A DNA stretch of 64,000 nt, taken from Brucella pseudogrignonensis. Lineage in GTDB: Bacteria; Pseudomonadota; Alphaproteobacteria; Rhizobiales; Rhizobiaceae. The notes beneath the pieces are model-generated. The model saw only the letters and a list, made by a program, of their open reading frames with translations, searched no databases and was not told the origin of the DNA. Both the position numbers and the translations under genes were made by a program. This document shows positions 52,609-60,881 of this stretch, in pieces; positions within the stretch are counted from its first letter, which is position 1, and each line of letters begins with the position of its first letter. The DNA lies in the NCBI RefSeq assembly GCF_002252525.1, contig NZ_NNRM01000046.1, positions 124,001 to 188,000 of the forward strand, in the 5' to 3' direction.

Positions 52609-55131
52609 TTAGAACTTACGGCTGAAAGAGACTTTCAGATTGCGGCCTGGCATGGCTGTGATGCCGTCAGTCAGATAAGGTTCGTATTCCTTGTCGAACA
52701 CGTTCTCCAGTGCGAGACGCAATTCCGAATCCTTCATGAAGCCTTTGGTCGGCGTCCAGTTGAAGAACAGGTCATGCACGGCATAGCCCGGCGTTTCTGG
52801 TCGATTGTAGCTGAGATCGCCTTTGACATAGGAGGTTCGGTCCTGCTTGTCGACAAAGGTCCCCGTCCAGCCAAAATTGATATCCTGATCCGGCAGCTTG
52901 TATCCGAGGGTCGTTACAACCGTTGTCGGCATGATATCGTTGATATAGCTATCTGGCCCATAGATATTATTGACCGTGCCATGGCGCCGACCAATCATGT
53001 AGGTGACGCTTGCATCGGCGAACATGAAGTCATTTTCGTAATGCGCTTCCAGTTCCACGCCACGCGAATAATAGGAAGGCATGTTCCAGTAGAATGGGAC
53101 TTCGCCGTCTTTCAGGCCAACCTTGTTTGCGCTGCCGACGCGACGCGCCACCGGGTTGGTGACGTGGTTGTTAAAGAACGAGCCGCGCACCATGAACACA
53201 TCGGAATCGGTAAAGATACCGCTGAACGACGTATCCGCTCCGATATTGATCGTGTTGTTGCGCTCGACTGCCAGATCTCTGCTTGTGCCGGAGGTTTGTG
53301 TGCGTCCGCTTTGCACCGAGTAGATTTCGTCAATATTGGGCGCGCGCATGGCATAAGCCCAGTCAGCAAACAGGCGCGTCGTGGGTGTTACCTGATAGGA
53401 TGCGCTGATCGCTGGTGTGAAACCATGGTGGGATGCTGACGAATAGTCATGTCCGGCTTTTGGATCGTTATAGATCGCAGCCGCATTTGGCTCACCTTCA
53501 GAGCGAACATAGTCATAGCGGATGCCGGGCGTGATGGTCAGCTTGTCGGTAATGGCCATGCGATCACGCATGAAGAAGGATGTTACATCCTGTTTGCCGC
53601 CGGGCATGATCCATGGGGCGTAATAGCCATAATTATAGCTTTTGTCGTTCTTCTTCGTGATGTCGAACATCGTCACATCGCGAATGTGGTGGTTATACTG
53701 CACACCGTAGTTCAGGCTGTGTTCGATACCGCCAAGCTCGAAGTTGGAGGTGTTTTCAGCTTCGATATGAAAATCCGAATATTTCGCATCGTTTTCGGTA
53801 CCACCAAGCGATGCCGTGCCATTCACGCCGGTTGCACGTTCAGCATGCATGTCGGTTGAGGAATAGCTCGCCATGATGCGGGTGTTTACGAGGTCGCTGT
53901 CGCCGTCATAGGTGTGCTCGAATACCGAAGTGAAGTCTTTCAGCTCACGCCATGCAAGCAGCCTGCGCATTGCTTCCTTATAGGCAGGTGTGCCGGGAAC
54001 GAGGCTGTTGCTGGTTGGCTGAAGCTGTCCGCGAATGGCTGCAAGTGGTCCCCAATTGGCGCTCTCACCATAAAGAACCGAGGCCTTCACTTTGTGCCCG
54101 CCATATTCGCCGGAAAGCTTGCCGGAGAATGAAGTGAGTTCAGAACTTGAGTAATTATAGGTCTCGCCGCCGCCGACACGCATGTTGTCGCTCTTGCGCC
54201 AAGTCAGGCTGGCAATACCGTCAAACGTCATACCGGTGCCGAGATTGGAACGGCCATAAACCGCGCCCGTTTCCAGAAACTGCTTATTAGCTGTCTGATA
54301 TGCGGTTTTACCCCACGCACCCCAGCTTTCGCCAGCACGCAGCATATCGGCGGCATCCTTGCTCTCAAGCTTCACGGTGCCACCGAAGCCACCATTGCCA
54401 TATCGAACCGTGGTTGCACCCTTTTCAATCTCGACGCGCTTGAGAAGTTCAGGCTCGACGAAAATGGTGCCCTGATCGTATTTTTCAAAGTTTTTCGGCG
54501 CGCCGTCGAGCAGAACCCGAACATCAGTCTGTCGCGAGAAACCACGGATCGAAATCGACTGGCCTTCAGTGCGGACACCCCCCAGCATTGCTACGCCGGG
54601 CGTCTTTTTGATGAGTTCGGGAATTGTCGAGGCCTGTGCCTGTTGCATCTGTTCAGGTGTAATCTGAGAGACGCGCGGGTCGAGATCAGCGAAGTTCACG
54701 CCGGTAATCTGGGAGAAGCTGATCGTATCGAGCTGCACTGCTCCGTCAACAGCAGGCACGGCTGCATTGTTTGCAGCCGTTTCGCGCTCAAGGCGTACAG
54801 TGCGATTGCCGGTAAAGCGATACTGGATATCCGTGTTGCGCAGCAATGCAGAAAGCGCGTCGGCTGGTGCCATGGTTCCGCTGACGCCGGATGTCTTGAG
54901 GCCGCTGGTCACGGACGCGTCGAATGCGATTTGCAGACCCGTCTGAACTGCAAGGCGATTAAGTGCCGTTGAAAGCGCACCTGCCGGGATATTGATGCTG
55001 ACTGCTTGCGATGCTGTCTGTGCCATTGCTGGTGCAGTCATAATCGGGCTTAGAACCGTGCCGCTCAAAAGCAGCGAAGCAAACAGCGGGCGGGTGCAGG
55101 CAGTGAGAATGCGCGAGGTGGGGCTTTTCAT
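52609..55131 (-). CDS. STN-type TonB-dependent receptor (heme/transferrin class)
   Basis: An 840-residue outer-membrane receptor. Signal peptide (PLFASLLLSGTVLSPIMTAPAMAQ in parts: hydrophobic LFASLLLSGTVL, cleavage at AMA-Q), STN domain (VSINIPAGALSTALNRLAV), TonB box region LDTISFSQ, plug (IPELIKKTPGVAML, ISIRGFSRQTDVRVLLDGAP, VEIEKGATTVRYG), and a barrel ending NLKVSFSRKF. FADWAYAMRAPNIDEIY and ALENVFDKEYEPYL are typical of hemoglobin-class receptors. The ATG at 55131 has GGAAA ahead; longer frames add an unlikely N-terminus. It belongs to the sigma/FecR pair upstream. Confidence 0.9.
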   Translation of the reverse strand: MKSPTSRILTACTRPLFASLLLSGTVLSPIMTAPAMAQTASQAVSINIPAGALSTALNRLAVQTGLQIAFDASVTSGLKTSGVSGTMAPADALSALLRNTDIQYRFTGNRTVRLERETAANNAAVPAVDGAVQLDTISFSQITGVNFADLDPRVSQITPEQMQQAQASTIPELIKKTPGVAMLGGVRTEGQSISIRGFSRQTDVRVLLDGAPKNFEKYDQGTIFVEPELLKRVEIEKGATTVRYGNGGFGGTVKLESKDAADMLRAGESWGAWGKTAYQTANKQFLETGAVYGRSNLGTGMTFDGIASLTWRKSDNMRVGGGETYNYSSSELTSFSGKLSGEYGGHKVKASVLYGESANWGPLAAIRGQLQPTSNSLVPGTPAYKEAMRRLLAWRELKDFTSVFEHTYDGDSDLVNTRIMASYSSTDMHAERATGVNGTASLGGTENDAKYSDFHIEAENTSNFELGGIEHSLNYGVQYNHHIRDVTMFDITKKNDKSYNYGYYAPWIMPGGKQDVTSFFMRDRMAITDKLTITPGIRYDYVRSEGEPNAAAIYNDPKAGHDYSSASHHGFTPAISASYQVTPTTRLFADWAYAMRAPNIDEIYSVQSGRTQTSGTSRDLAVERNNTINIGADTSFSGIFTDSDVFMVRGSFFNNHVTNPVARRVGSANKVGLKDGEVPFYWNMPSYYSRGVELEAHYENDFMFADASVTYMIGRRHGTVNNIYGPDSYINDIMPTTVVTTLGYKLPDQDINFGWTGTFVDKQDRTSYVKGDLSYNRPETPGYAVHDLFFNWTPTKGFMKDSELRLALENVFDKEYEPYLTDGITAMPGRNLKVSFSRKF

Positions 55132-55263
55132 GTCGTTTCCAGTCTCAACGTTCAAGGCGTTGGTGTCGGGCATTGGGTGGCTGAGGCATTCGCGCGGGCT
55201 GCGCAAACTGCCTTTCACCAACTGGACGAATGAATTGAACTGTTTGGGACATTTGGTCGAAAA

Positions 55264-56247
55264 TTAATTATGCAGCACCGTGAGCAGTGACCCGACACGG
55301 ACTGCTTTCAGCTCAAAAGCCTTGATAAAATCATCAAGTGCTGTCGAGGGCGCGGAGAGATCGAAGGTGCCGGTGATCCGGCGTTCGGCGAGGTCGCTGC
55401 TTGCGATCATCACCTTACCGGGAAGGTGGCGCGCAATATCTCTGACCACATGTTCAAGCGGCTGGTCCTCGAAAACAAGACGACCGCTTCGCCAGGATGC
55501 CGCAAGTTCCGGATCAACCATCGAAACCGGACCTATACCATTCCGGCTGTCGTATGAAACGCTGTGTCCCTCATCCAGCCGCAGCGTATCGAGCGGGCTG
55601 AAGGCAGATGATGACGCGCTGGTCTGCACCTGAACTGCGTGTTCGGTGACAATGACATCTGCGCCGCCATCTTTCAGTTTCACATCGAATTGGGTGCCAA
55701 GGGCCGTCACTTCGCCATTTGCGGCCTTAACCGTGAAGGGGCGCTGTGGATCTGGCGCCACAATGAAATAGGCTTCGCCGCGCAACAGCTGCACTTGGCG
55801 TCCATCATTCGTAATATCGAAAGCGATTGCTGAACCGGCATTCAGCTGAACGGTCGAACCATCGCTTAACTCAATGACCGGCATCTCGCTGCTCGCCGAT
55901 ATAGCATCAGCACGCAAGCGCATCGGCCCGTCAAAGGCAAGGAAACCGCCCGCGAGGGCCGCGAATAACAGCATGGAGGTGACGGCCGCGCGCACAGGAT
56001 AGCGCGGCTTTCTGGCTGCGGTTTTTGCAAAGTCGGTGTCTTGCAGCAACAGAAATCGCGTATCGCTGAAAACGCGCGAAGCCTTGGCAAATGCAAGCTC
56101 GTGCCGGGAATCGCTGGCGCGCCAAAGCGCACAGGCTTCGACAACCTCCAGATCTCTGGGCGATGCCTGCAACTGCATCAGCCAGTCGACAGCCTGTTCC
56201 TGGATTTGGCGCTCAGCCTTATCATTCTTCTTTGCCGTCGCGCGCAT
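55264..56247 (-). CDS. FecR-family anti-sigma/sensor protein
   Basis: A 327-residue protein with a cytoplasmic sigma-binding part (QAVDWLMQLQASPRDLEVV, CALWRASDSRHELAFAKA), a membrane helix (AAVTSMLLFAALAGGFLAF), the FecR domain (IELSDGSTVQLNAGSAIAFD, VTALGTQFDVKL) and a C-terminal STN-like part (RRITGTFDLSAPSTALDDFI). Its start shares one base with the sigma gene stop (TAATG). It signals between the receptor at 52609 and the sigma factor at 56247. Confidence 0.9.
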   Translation of the reverse strand: MRATAKKNDKAERQIQEQAVDWLMQLQASPRDLEVVEACALWRASDSRHELAFAKASRVFSDTRFLLLQDTDFAKTAARKPRYPVRAAVTSMLLFAALAGGFLAFDGPMRLRADAISASSEMPVIELSDGSTVQLNAGSAIAFDITNDGRQVQLLRGEAYFIVAPDPQRPFTVKAANGEVTALGTQFDVKLKDGGADVIVTEHAVQVQTSASSSAFSPLDTLRLDEGHSVSYDSRNGIGPVSMVDPELAASWRSGRLVFEDQPLEHVVRDIARHLPGKVMIASSDLAERRITGTFDLSAPSTALDDFIKAFELKAVRVGSLLTVLHN

Positions 56248-56819
56248 TATGCCTGATCCAGTTCGTCGAGCCGCAAGAGGCAGTGCATAAGCGCTTTCCG
56301 CAGATGCCTGTCTACCATGTTACGCGTAATTCCGAAGCGTATGGCTATTTCATCTGGGGATAGATTGCCGATCCGGTGGGCAATGAACACGCGGCGCTGA
56401 CGCAATGGCAGTTCCATGATCGCATCACGCAGGCAGGCGAGGCGGCGCGGCATATCCAGCGCCAGATCAGGATTTGCATCCTTGCTTGCAATGTTTGCGG
56501 CTTCGTCTTCAGTGCCACAAAACAGCTTTGCTTCAAAGCGTTCGCGGCGAAACCGATCAAGACCGAGATTAATCGCAGCGCGCGTAAGAAAGGCGCGTAA
56601 CGACGATTTGCCTTGAAGATCGGTCCTGCGGTCTTTCAGCCTGACATAAAGATCGTGGACGACTTCATTGGCATTGGAGGAGACGTGCCCACGCCGACGG
56701 ACTGCGCGGCACAGTTCGTCGTAATAATCTGTAATAGCGGCATCAATATCTGCAATTTCTTGCAGAGGAAAAGCCGAAGGCAGATTGGATTTGTCAGATT
56801 GGTTCAAGGCAGGCACCAC
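56247..56819 (-). CDS. ECF sigma factor, FecI-like
   Basis: A 190-residue sigma factor. Region 2: ITDYYDELCRAVRRRG, ANEVVHDLYVRLKD, SLRAFLTRAAINLGLDRFRRE. Region 4: IMELPLRQRRVFIAHRIGNLSPDEIAIRFGIT followed by MVDRHLRKALMHCL. It has a somewhat different region 2 from the sigma factor at 44602, so the two systems are distinct. A TGA-N9-TCA palindrome lies about 50 bases upstream. Confidence 0.9.
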   Translation of the reverse strand: MVPALNQSDKSNLPSAFPLQEIADIDAAITDYYDELCRAVRRRGHVSSNANEVVHDLYVRLKDRRTDLQGKSSLRAFLTRAAINLGLDRFRRERFEAKLFCGTEDEAANIASKDANPDLALDMPRRLACLRDAIMELPLRQRRVFIAHRIGNLSPDEIAIRFGITRNMVDRHLRKALMHCLLRLDELDQA

Positions 56820-56868
56820 ATTTTCGTGGCGGCACCATAGTTATGCGCTTGTGCAAACGCAATAATAT

Positions 56869-56885
56869 ATGAGCAATATACTCAT
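56869..56885. promoter_or_regulatory. IRO-box-like palindrome upstream of the second ECF sigma gene
   Basis: ATGAGCAATATACTCAT contains TGA-N9-TCA and pairs over five bases on each side (ATGAG/CTCAT). It lies in the AT-rich promoter region of the - strand sigma gene, as expected for an iron-responsive operator. Confidence 0.5.
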
Positions 56886-56975
56886 CTTATGTGAATGCTG
56901 TTGCATTTCGGCAAAAATGACCGACAGCCGCAACGATGGAGAGCACTCCACCGCAGCGACAAAGGAAGCAAAACC

Positions 56976-57368
56976 TTATTTCGGCAACTGGGCCGCGGCC
57001 TGCTTGATGGCCGTTGTGATCTGCTGACAGAACGGCTCGACGCTTTTACCAGATGTCTTGGCATAGTCTTCAACGTCGGTTTCCTGTCCCATTGACTGGA
57101 CTACGCCCTTTTTGCCGGCTGCCTGTGCTTCTTCAAGACCGGATTTGTCGGCTGGTGCCTGCATGATCTTCATGATGGACTGCTGGCTGTCGATGTCTTC
57201 CTGTGTCGCGAAGCCTTTGTCCTTACAATACTCGACGATACCGAGCTGGTTCTGTGCTGCTTTATAGAGCGCTTCCGGTGTCATCTGCTGTGTGGCCTGG
57301 CCTTGCGCCATAGCGCCGCCTGCGGTGACCGATGCCAGAATAAAAGCGCAGATACCTGCAGTTTTCAT
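56976..57368 (-). CDS. Small secreted protein of unknown function
   Basis: A 130-residue protein with a clear signal peptide (MKTAGICAFILASVTAGGAMA, hydrophobic ICAFILASV, cleavage before QGQ). The mature part is helical and polar with two Cys (EYCKDKGF and PFCQQI) that could form one disulfide, and ends AAAQLPK. I recall alphaproteobacterial proteins of this size and ending carrying a vague pore-forming ESAT-6-type label, which I cannot support from the sequence. It is monocistronic, with gaps on both sides. Confidence 0.78.
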   Translation of the reverse strand: MKTAGICAFILASVTAGGAMAQGQATQQMTPEALYKAAQNQLGIVEYCKDKGFATQEDIDSQQSIMKIMQAPADKSGLEEAQAAGKKGVVQSMGQETDVEDYAKTSGKSVEPFCQQITTAIKQAAAQLPK

Positions 57369-57419
57369 CGTTTCAACCTTTCAGTTCTTTTGCATTTCCC
57401 ACCCGAGCAAACAGATAGA

Positions 57420-57444
57420 GCGGGTCCGGTAAAACGGAACCCGC
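57420..57444. terminator. Hairpin downstream of the lipid operon
   Basis: GCGGGTCCG and CGGAACCCGC form a stem with one bulged base and a 6-base loop. It lies between the cytidylyltransferase stop and the secreted-protein gene, both on the - strand, and probably ends the lipid operon. Confidence 0.5.
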
Positions 57445-57564
57445 CCTGAAAGGCTTAAAGGTCATAAAAGGCATCGCGAAATAAAGACCTGCAAAACCGG
57501 GTAACAAGTTTTTACTGTATCCGGGGTTTCCAAGGCTTTGTTTCGTCACATTCGGAACCGGGGG

Positions 57565-58494
57565 TTACGCCCAGAAATACCGCACAATGTGGAAGAACAC
57601 CGGGGCCGAGAAGACAAGACTGTCGGCGCGGTCGAGCATGCCGCCATGTCCTTCAATCATGTGTCCCCAGTCTTTGACCCCCCGATCACGTTTGATGGCA
57701 GATGCCACAAGCCCGCCGAAAAAGCCCATGACGCAAGCGGTCGCGGCCAGCGCACCAGCTTGCAATGGCGAAAACGGTGTGAGCCAGGCAAGTCCAGCCC
57801 CCAGAAGAGATGCGCTCGCGACCCCTCCGACAAAGCCTTCCCAGGTTTTGGATGGAGAAATATTGGGCGCAATGCGATGCTTGCCGAACAATTTTCCGAA
57901 AACATATTGCAGCACGTCGCTGCCCTGAACGGTTGCCACCAGAAATGCGATCAGCAGCAGCTTCTTGCCTTCGAAGCCCGGAATATCCAGCGTCATCAGC
58001 GCAGGAACATGGCTGATGCAATAGACCGAGAGCATGATGCCCCATTGCTGTTCGCTGATGCGTTCAAGAAAGCGCGACGTATCGCCGGAAAGGGCAGTCA
58101 GCACCGGCATGGCGAGGAAGCAATAGACCGGAATGAAGATGGAATAGAGGCCGTACCAGTCAATCCAGATCAGGTAATATTGCACCGGAATGACCAGCAG
58201 GAACATGCCAAGCAGCACGCGATGATCGGCGCGACGGGTTTGTGTAAGCGTCGCATATTCGCGCAATGACGCAAACGAAATGAGCCCAAACAGCACGATC
58301 ACGCCGCCTTTGCCGAACAGGAAGGCGATGCACATGGCGCCGACCATGATCCACCATGCCTTGATGCGGGCATTGAGGTTGACCAGCGTGGATGAAAGCG
58401 GTTTTGGCGCACGCCATGACAAGACACCGGCAACGGCACTGGCTGTGACCAGAACGCCCATGAGGCCAAGGAAGAGTTGGGTTGTTTCGCTCAT
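57565..58494 (-). CDS. ynbB: Phosphatidate cytidylyltransferase-like protein (YnbB-like)
   Basis: A 309-residue protein with about eight membrane helices. The C-terminal CDP-diglyceride synthase signature is present as SAIKRDRGVKDWG followed by EGHGGMLDRADS; the position before the last Gly-His-Gly-Gly, usually small or Pro, is Glu. SPSKTWEGFVGG is the upstream conserved loop. The expected reaction is CTP plus phosphatidate to CDP-diacylglycerol. The housekeeping CdsA is usually elsewhere; the neighbours here match E. coli ynbABCD, so this is probably the specialised YnbB. It overlaps the acyltransferase gene by 4 bases. Confidence 0.85.
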   Translation of the reverse strand: MSETTQLFLGLMGVLVTASAVAGVLSWRAPKPLSSTLVNLNARIKAWWIMVGAMCIAFLFGKGGVIVLFGLISFASLREYATLTQTRRADHRVLLGMFLLVIPVQYYLIWIDWYGLYSIFIPVYCFLAMPVLTALSGDTSRFLERISEQQWGIMLSVYCISHVPALMTLDIPGFEGKKLLLIAFLVATVQGSDVLQYVFGKLFGKHRIAPNISPSKTWEGFVGGVASASLLGAGLAWLTPFSPLQAGALAATACVMGFFGGLVASAIKRDRGVKDWGHMIEGHGGMLDRADSLVFSAPVFFHIVRYFWA

Positions 58495-59144
58495 GGGTGA
58501 TTACCATTCTGAGGCTGAATATCGAGAAGGCTCTGGCGCGCGCGTGTGAGAAATTCCTTGCGGTCCTCGCCCTCTAGGAGCTGAACCGGCGCACCGAAAA
58601 TCACACGACAAAGAAGTGGCACGGGCAGCATCGCGCCCTTTGGCAGCACGCGCGACATATTTTCAATCCAGCAGGGCACCAGTTCAACATCCGGTCGCGC
58701 CAGCGCAAGATTGTAGATGCCGGACCGAAAACGCAGCAGCGCTTCATCGGTCATGTTGCGTGTGCCTTCGGGAAAGATGATGAGCGAATGACCATCGGCC
58801 AGTGCTTTCAGCATCACTTCCATCGGATCTTGTGTGCGTTCCACCCAGTTGCGTTCCACAAGCACAGTGCGCAGCAGCACTTCAGCCATGAACTGACGCA
58901 CGGCATTGCCCCGCCAGTAATCAGCACCGGCGACGGCGCGGGTGCGCGCACGTTCTTCCTGATTAAGACAGGACGAGAGCAGAATGAAATCACCATGGCT
59001 GGTGTGGTTGGCAAAATAGATGCGCTGATTGCGCGAGGGTCCGGTGCCGCTCCAGATGGGCCGCACACCGGTAATCCCGCGCGACAGGATCGCCAGAAAC
59101 GAGCCGAAAATCGATTGCACCTGATGGCGGATCAGCTCCCGCAT
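58491..59144 (-). CDS. Lysophospholipid acyltransferase (PlsC-like)
   Basis: A 217-residue acyltransferase of the PlsC family. The catalytic H-x4-D motif is in YFANHTSHGDF, and the substrate motif is IIFPEGTRNM; VLVERNW lies between them. It would transfer an acyl chain to a lyso- or glycerol-phosphate lipid at the inner membrane. The ATG at 59144 has AGGGG 7 bases ahead; a longer frame from 59288 overlaps the preceding gene and is rejected. It is an addition to the E. coli ynb set, placed between the homologs of ynbB and ynbD. Confidence 0.87.
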   Translation of the reverse strand: MRELIRHQVQSIFGSFLAILSRGITGVRPIWSGTGPSRNQRIYFANHTSHGDFILLSSCLNQEERARTRAVAGADYWRGNAVRQFMAEVLLRTVLVERNWVERTQDPMEVMLKALADGHSLIIFPEGTRNMTDEALLRFRSGIYNLALARPDVELVPCWIENMSRVLPKGAMLPVPLLCRVIFGAPVQLLEGEDRKEFLTRARQSLLDIQPQNGNHP

Positions 59145-59145
59145 A

Positions 59146-59571
59146 TCAAAGCCCCTGACCATGTGGCACGAAGGCCAGAAGAATGAACAGCACGATGGCA
59201 AGTGCCAGAAAAAACCGCAAACGACCGATGATGCGCCGGGAACCGGCGATCCTTTCGAAGAGCGGTCGGGTGGGGCCGATTGCTTCACGCAGGCCCATTT
59301 TTTCGAGCGTCCTGTCGAGTTCGATCAGTCCTGCCTCTTCAATGGGATTTGCGGCAACCAGCCGAAAAAGTGCTGCATCAAACAGCAGGTGAGCGGCAAT
59401 TCCGAGAGTGACCAAACTACTCGCAAGGAGGACCGGCCAGATCAGCCAGAAGGTGAGGTCATGCACGACGCGCAAAAACGGTGCGACAGTCAGTATCAAT
59501 ACGGCCAGTGCAATGCCGAGATAGGCGTTACGCTGCAAACTTGCCGCGATGCTTGATGCCTGCGCGCTCAT
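59146..59571 (-). CDS. Small membrane protein of the lipid operon
   Basis: A 141-residue protein with three likely helices: LGIALAVLILTVAPFL, LTFWLIWPVLLASSLVTLGIAAHLLF and, at the end, FFLALAIVLFILLAFVP. A cytoplasmic or periplasmic loop between helices 2 and 3 holds IEEAGLIELDRTLEKMGLRE. I recognise no family. It overlaps the phosphatase gene by 4 bases and ends 1 base before the acyltransferase start, so it is firmly in the operon. Confidence 0.75.
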   Translation of the reverse strand: MSAQASSIAASLQRNAYLGIALAVLILTVAPFLRVVHDLTFWLIWPVLLASSLVTLGIAAHLLFDAALFRLVAANPIEEAGLIELDRTLEKMGLREAIGPTRPLFERIAGSRRIIGRLRFFLALAIVLFILLAFVPHGQGL

Positions 59572-60881
59572 TCATGCACCTCACTTGTGTGCAGATGCAC
59601 CGGCCAGCCTTTTGCGCGGATCAGCTCTTCGGCTTCGCGTTGATTGTTCACGCGGCCTGTGTTGATGAGCCAATGGGCTGCAACCGTGGCGCTGCGTTGA
59701 AAGCCCAACGCGCAGCAGATGAGCACCGGACCGTGATGGCGTGCGACTTCGACCGCATCCGATGCGAGCCGTAGCTTTTCTGCGGGAGGCTTGATGAGAT
59801 CAATCGTGCCGTAGCTTTTCCAGTCGATAGAGTGCGCCGGTGGCACCATTTCGGATGCAAGATCAATAACGGTCGAGAAAAATTGCAGTTCTCTAGCCTT
59901 GGGGAAGCGCCCGAGGAAAACATTGTCGCCAAGTTCGACATGGGCTGGGAGCTTGCGCGTCCAGAAGCGGATATTCAGTCGGGCAAAGAAGCGGTAAGGC
60001 CAAAGCAACAGGCGGCTGGCGAGACTGACCTTACCATCTGTCTGTTTTTCGAAAATACCAGCACCCGCACCGAAATAACCAAGTGCCACAAGCGCCAGTG
60101 CGGTTGCGGGCCAGAACCAGAAGATCGCATAGCCGGTGATGCTCAGACCATGGACGCCCAGCGCAAGAAAAACTGTTGCCCCCGCCAGATAGTACAAGCC
60201 GATCCTCCGGGATTTCGGGTCTGATGTGAACTGAAAATCTGCCAAAGGTGAGGGTGTGTTGCGTGGGAAAAGCCACAGCGCAAACAGCCCGAGCAAAGCG
60301 CCTGCCGGAATATCAACCGCATGATGCTGATAGGTGGTTAGCACCGATAATCCGATCAGCAGACACCAGACATGCCAGACCACACGCATTACATGGCCCA
60401 TCACGTGACGCATCTGATCCCATATAATGATCAAAAGCGCGATATGCAGCGACGGCGCCTGATTAAACGGTTTGTCGAACCCGCCCAGCACATCGAACAT
60501 GAAACCCGGCAGACCGGAGGTCTCAGGTTTGACAAATGTGGCTGTCAGCGGAAAGGCGACAAAGCAAAGAACGGCGATAATCTGCGCGGTGAGATAACGC
60601 TTTGCCAGCCGGTCCACCTGTTCCGGGCTGTCATTGGCGAAAAGTGCTATCGCGTAAAACAGATTGACCGACCAATAGGGAATGATGCTCCACGCGATAA
60701 AGGGAACATGGCCTTCCCAGTTGAAAGCGAGGTTCGGCACGTCATCATGGAGCGATGCAAGCCAGTTGGCGGTGCCATAGGTCAGATAGAAAAACGGTCC
60801 AAGAAACAGAAGCCAAGCGATTGCGCGGCGGATCACAGGCCGCCGCGAGAAACCATCAAGCTCCGTCAATTGCGTGGTCAC
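59568..60881 (-). CDS. ynbD: PAP2 phosphatase fused to dual-specificity phosphatase (YnbD-like)
   Basis: A 437-residue membrane protein. The first about 270 residues are a PAP2-type lipid phosphatase with several helices and the motifs NQAPSLHIALL and LTTYQHHAVDIPAG. The C-terminal 150 residues are a cytoplasmic protein-tyrosine/dual-specificity phosphatase with the CX5R loop ICCALGFQRSAT. This rare fusion is that of E. coli YnbD. It could remove phosphate from a phosphatidyl headgroup made by the CDP-alcohol enzyme at 62848. The start overlaps the stop of the gene upstream. Confidence 0.86.
   Translation of the reverse strand: MTTQLTELDGFSRRPVIRRAIAWLLFLGPFFYLTYGTANWLASLHDDVPNLAFNWEGHVPFIAWSIIPYWSVNLFYAIALFANDSPEQVDRLAKRYLTAQIIAVLCFVAFPLTATFVKPETSGLPGFMFDVLGGFDKPFNQAPSLHIALLIIIWDQMRHVMGHVMRVVWHVWCLLIGLSVLTTYQHHAVDIPAGALLGLFALWLFPRNTPSPLADFQFTSDPKSRRIGLYYLAGATVFLALGVHGLSITGYAIFWFWPATALALVALGYFGAGAGIFEKQTDGKVSLASRLLLWPYRFFARLNIRFWTRKLPAHVELGDNVFLGRFPKARELQFFSTVIDLASEMVPPAHSIDWKSYGTIDLIKPPAEKLRLASDAVEVARHHGPVLICCALGFQRSATVAAHWLINTGRVNNQREAEELIRAKGWPVHLHTSEVHE

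Noticed and set aside
57538-58269. 243-codon + strand frame over the cytidylyltransferase gene
   Set aside because: Opposite-strand shadow; the - strand protein has a clear CDP-diglyceride synthase signature.
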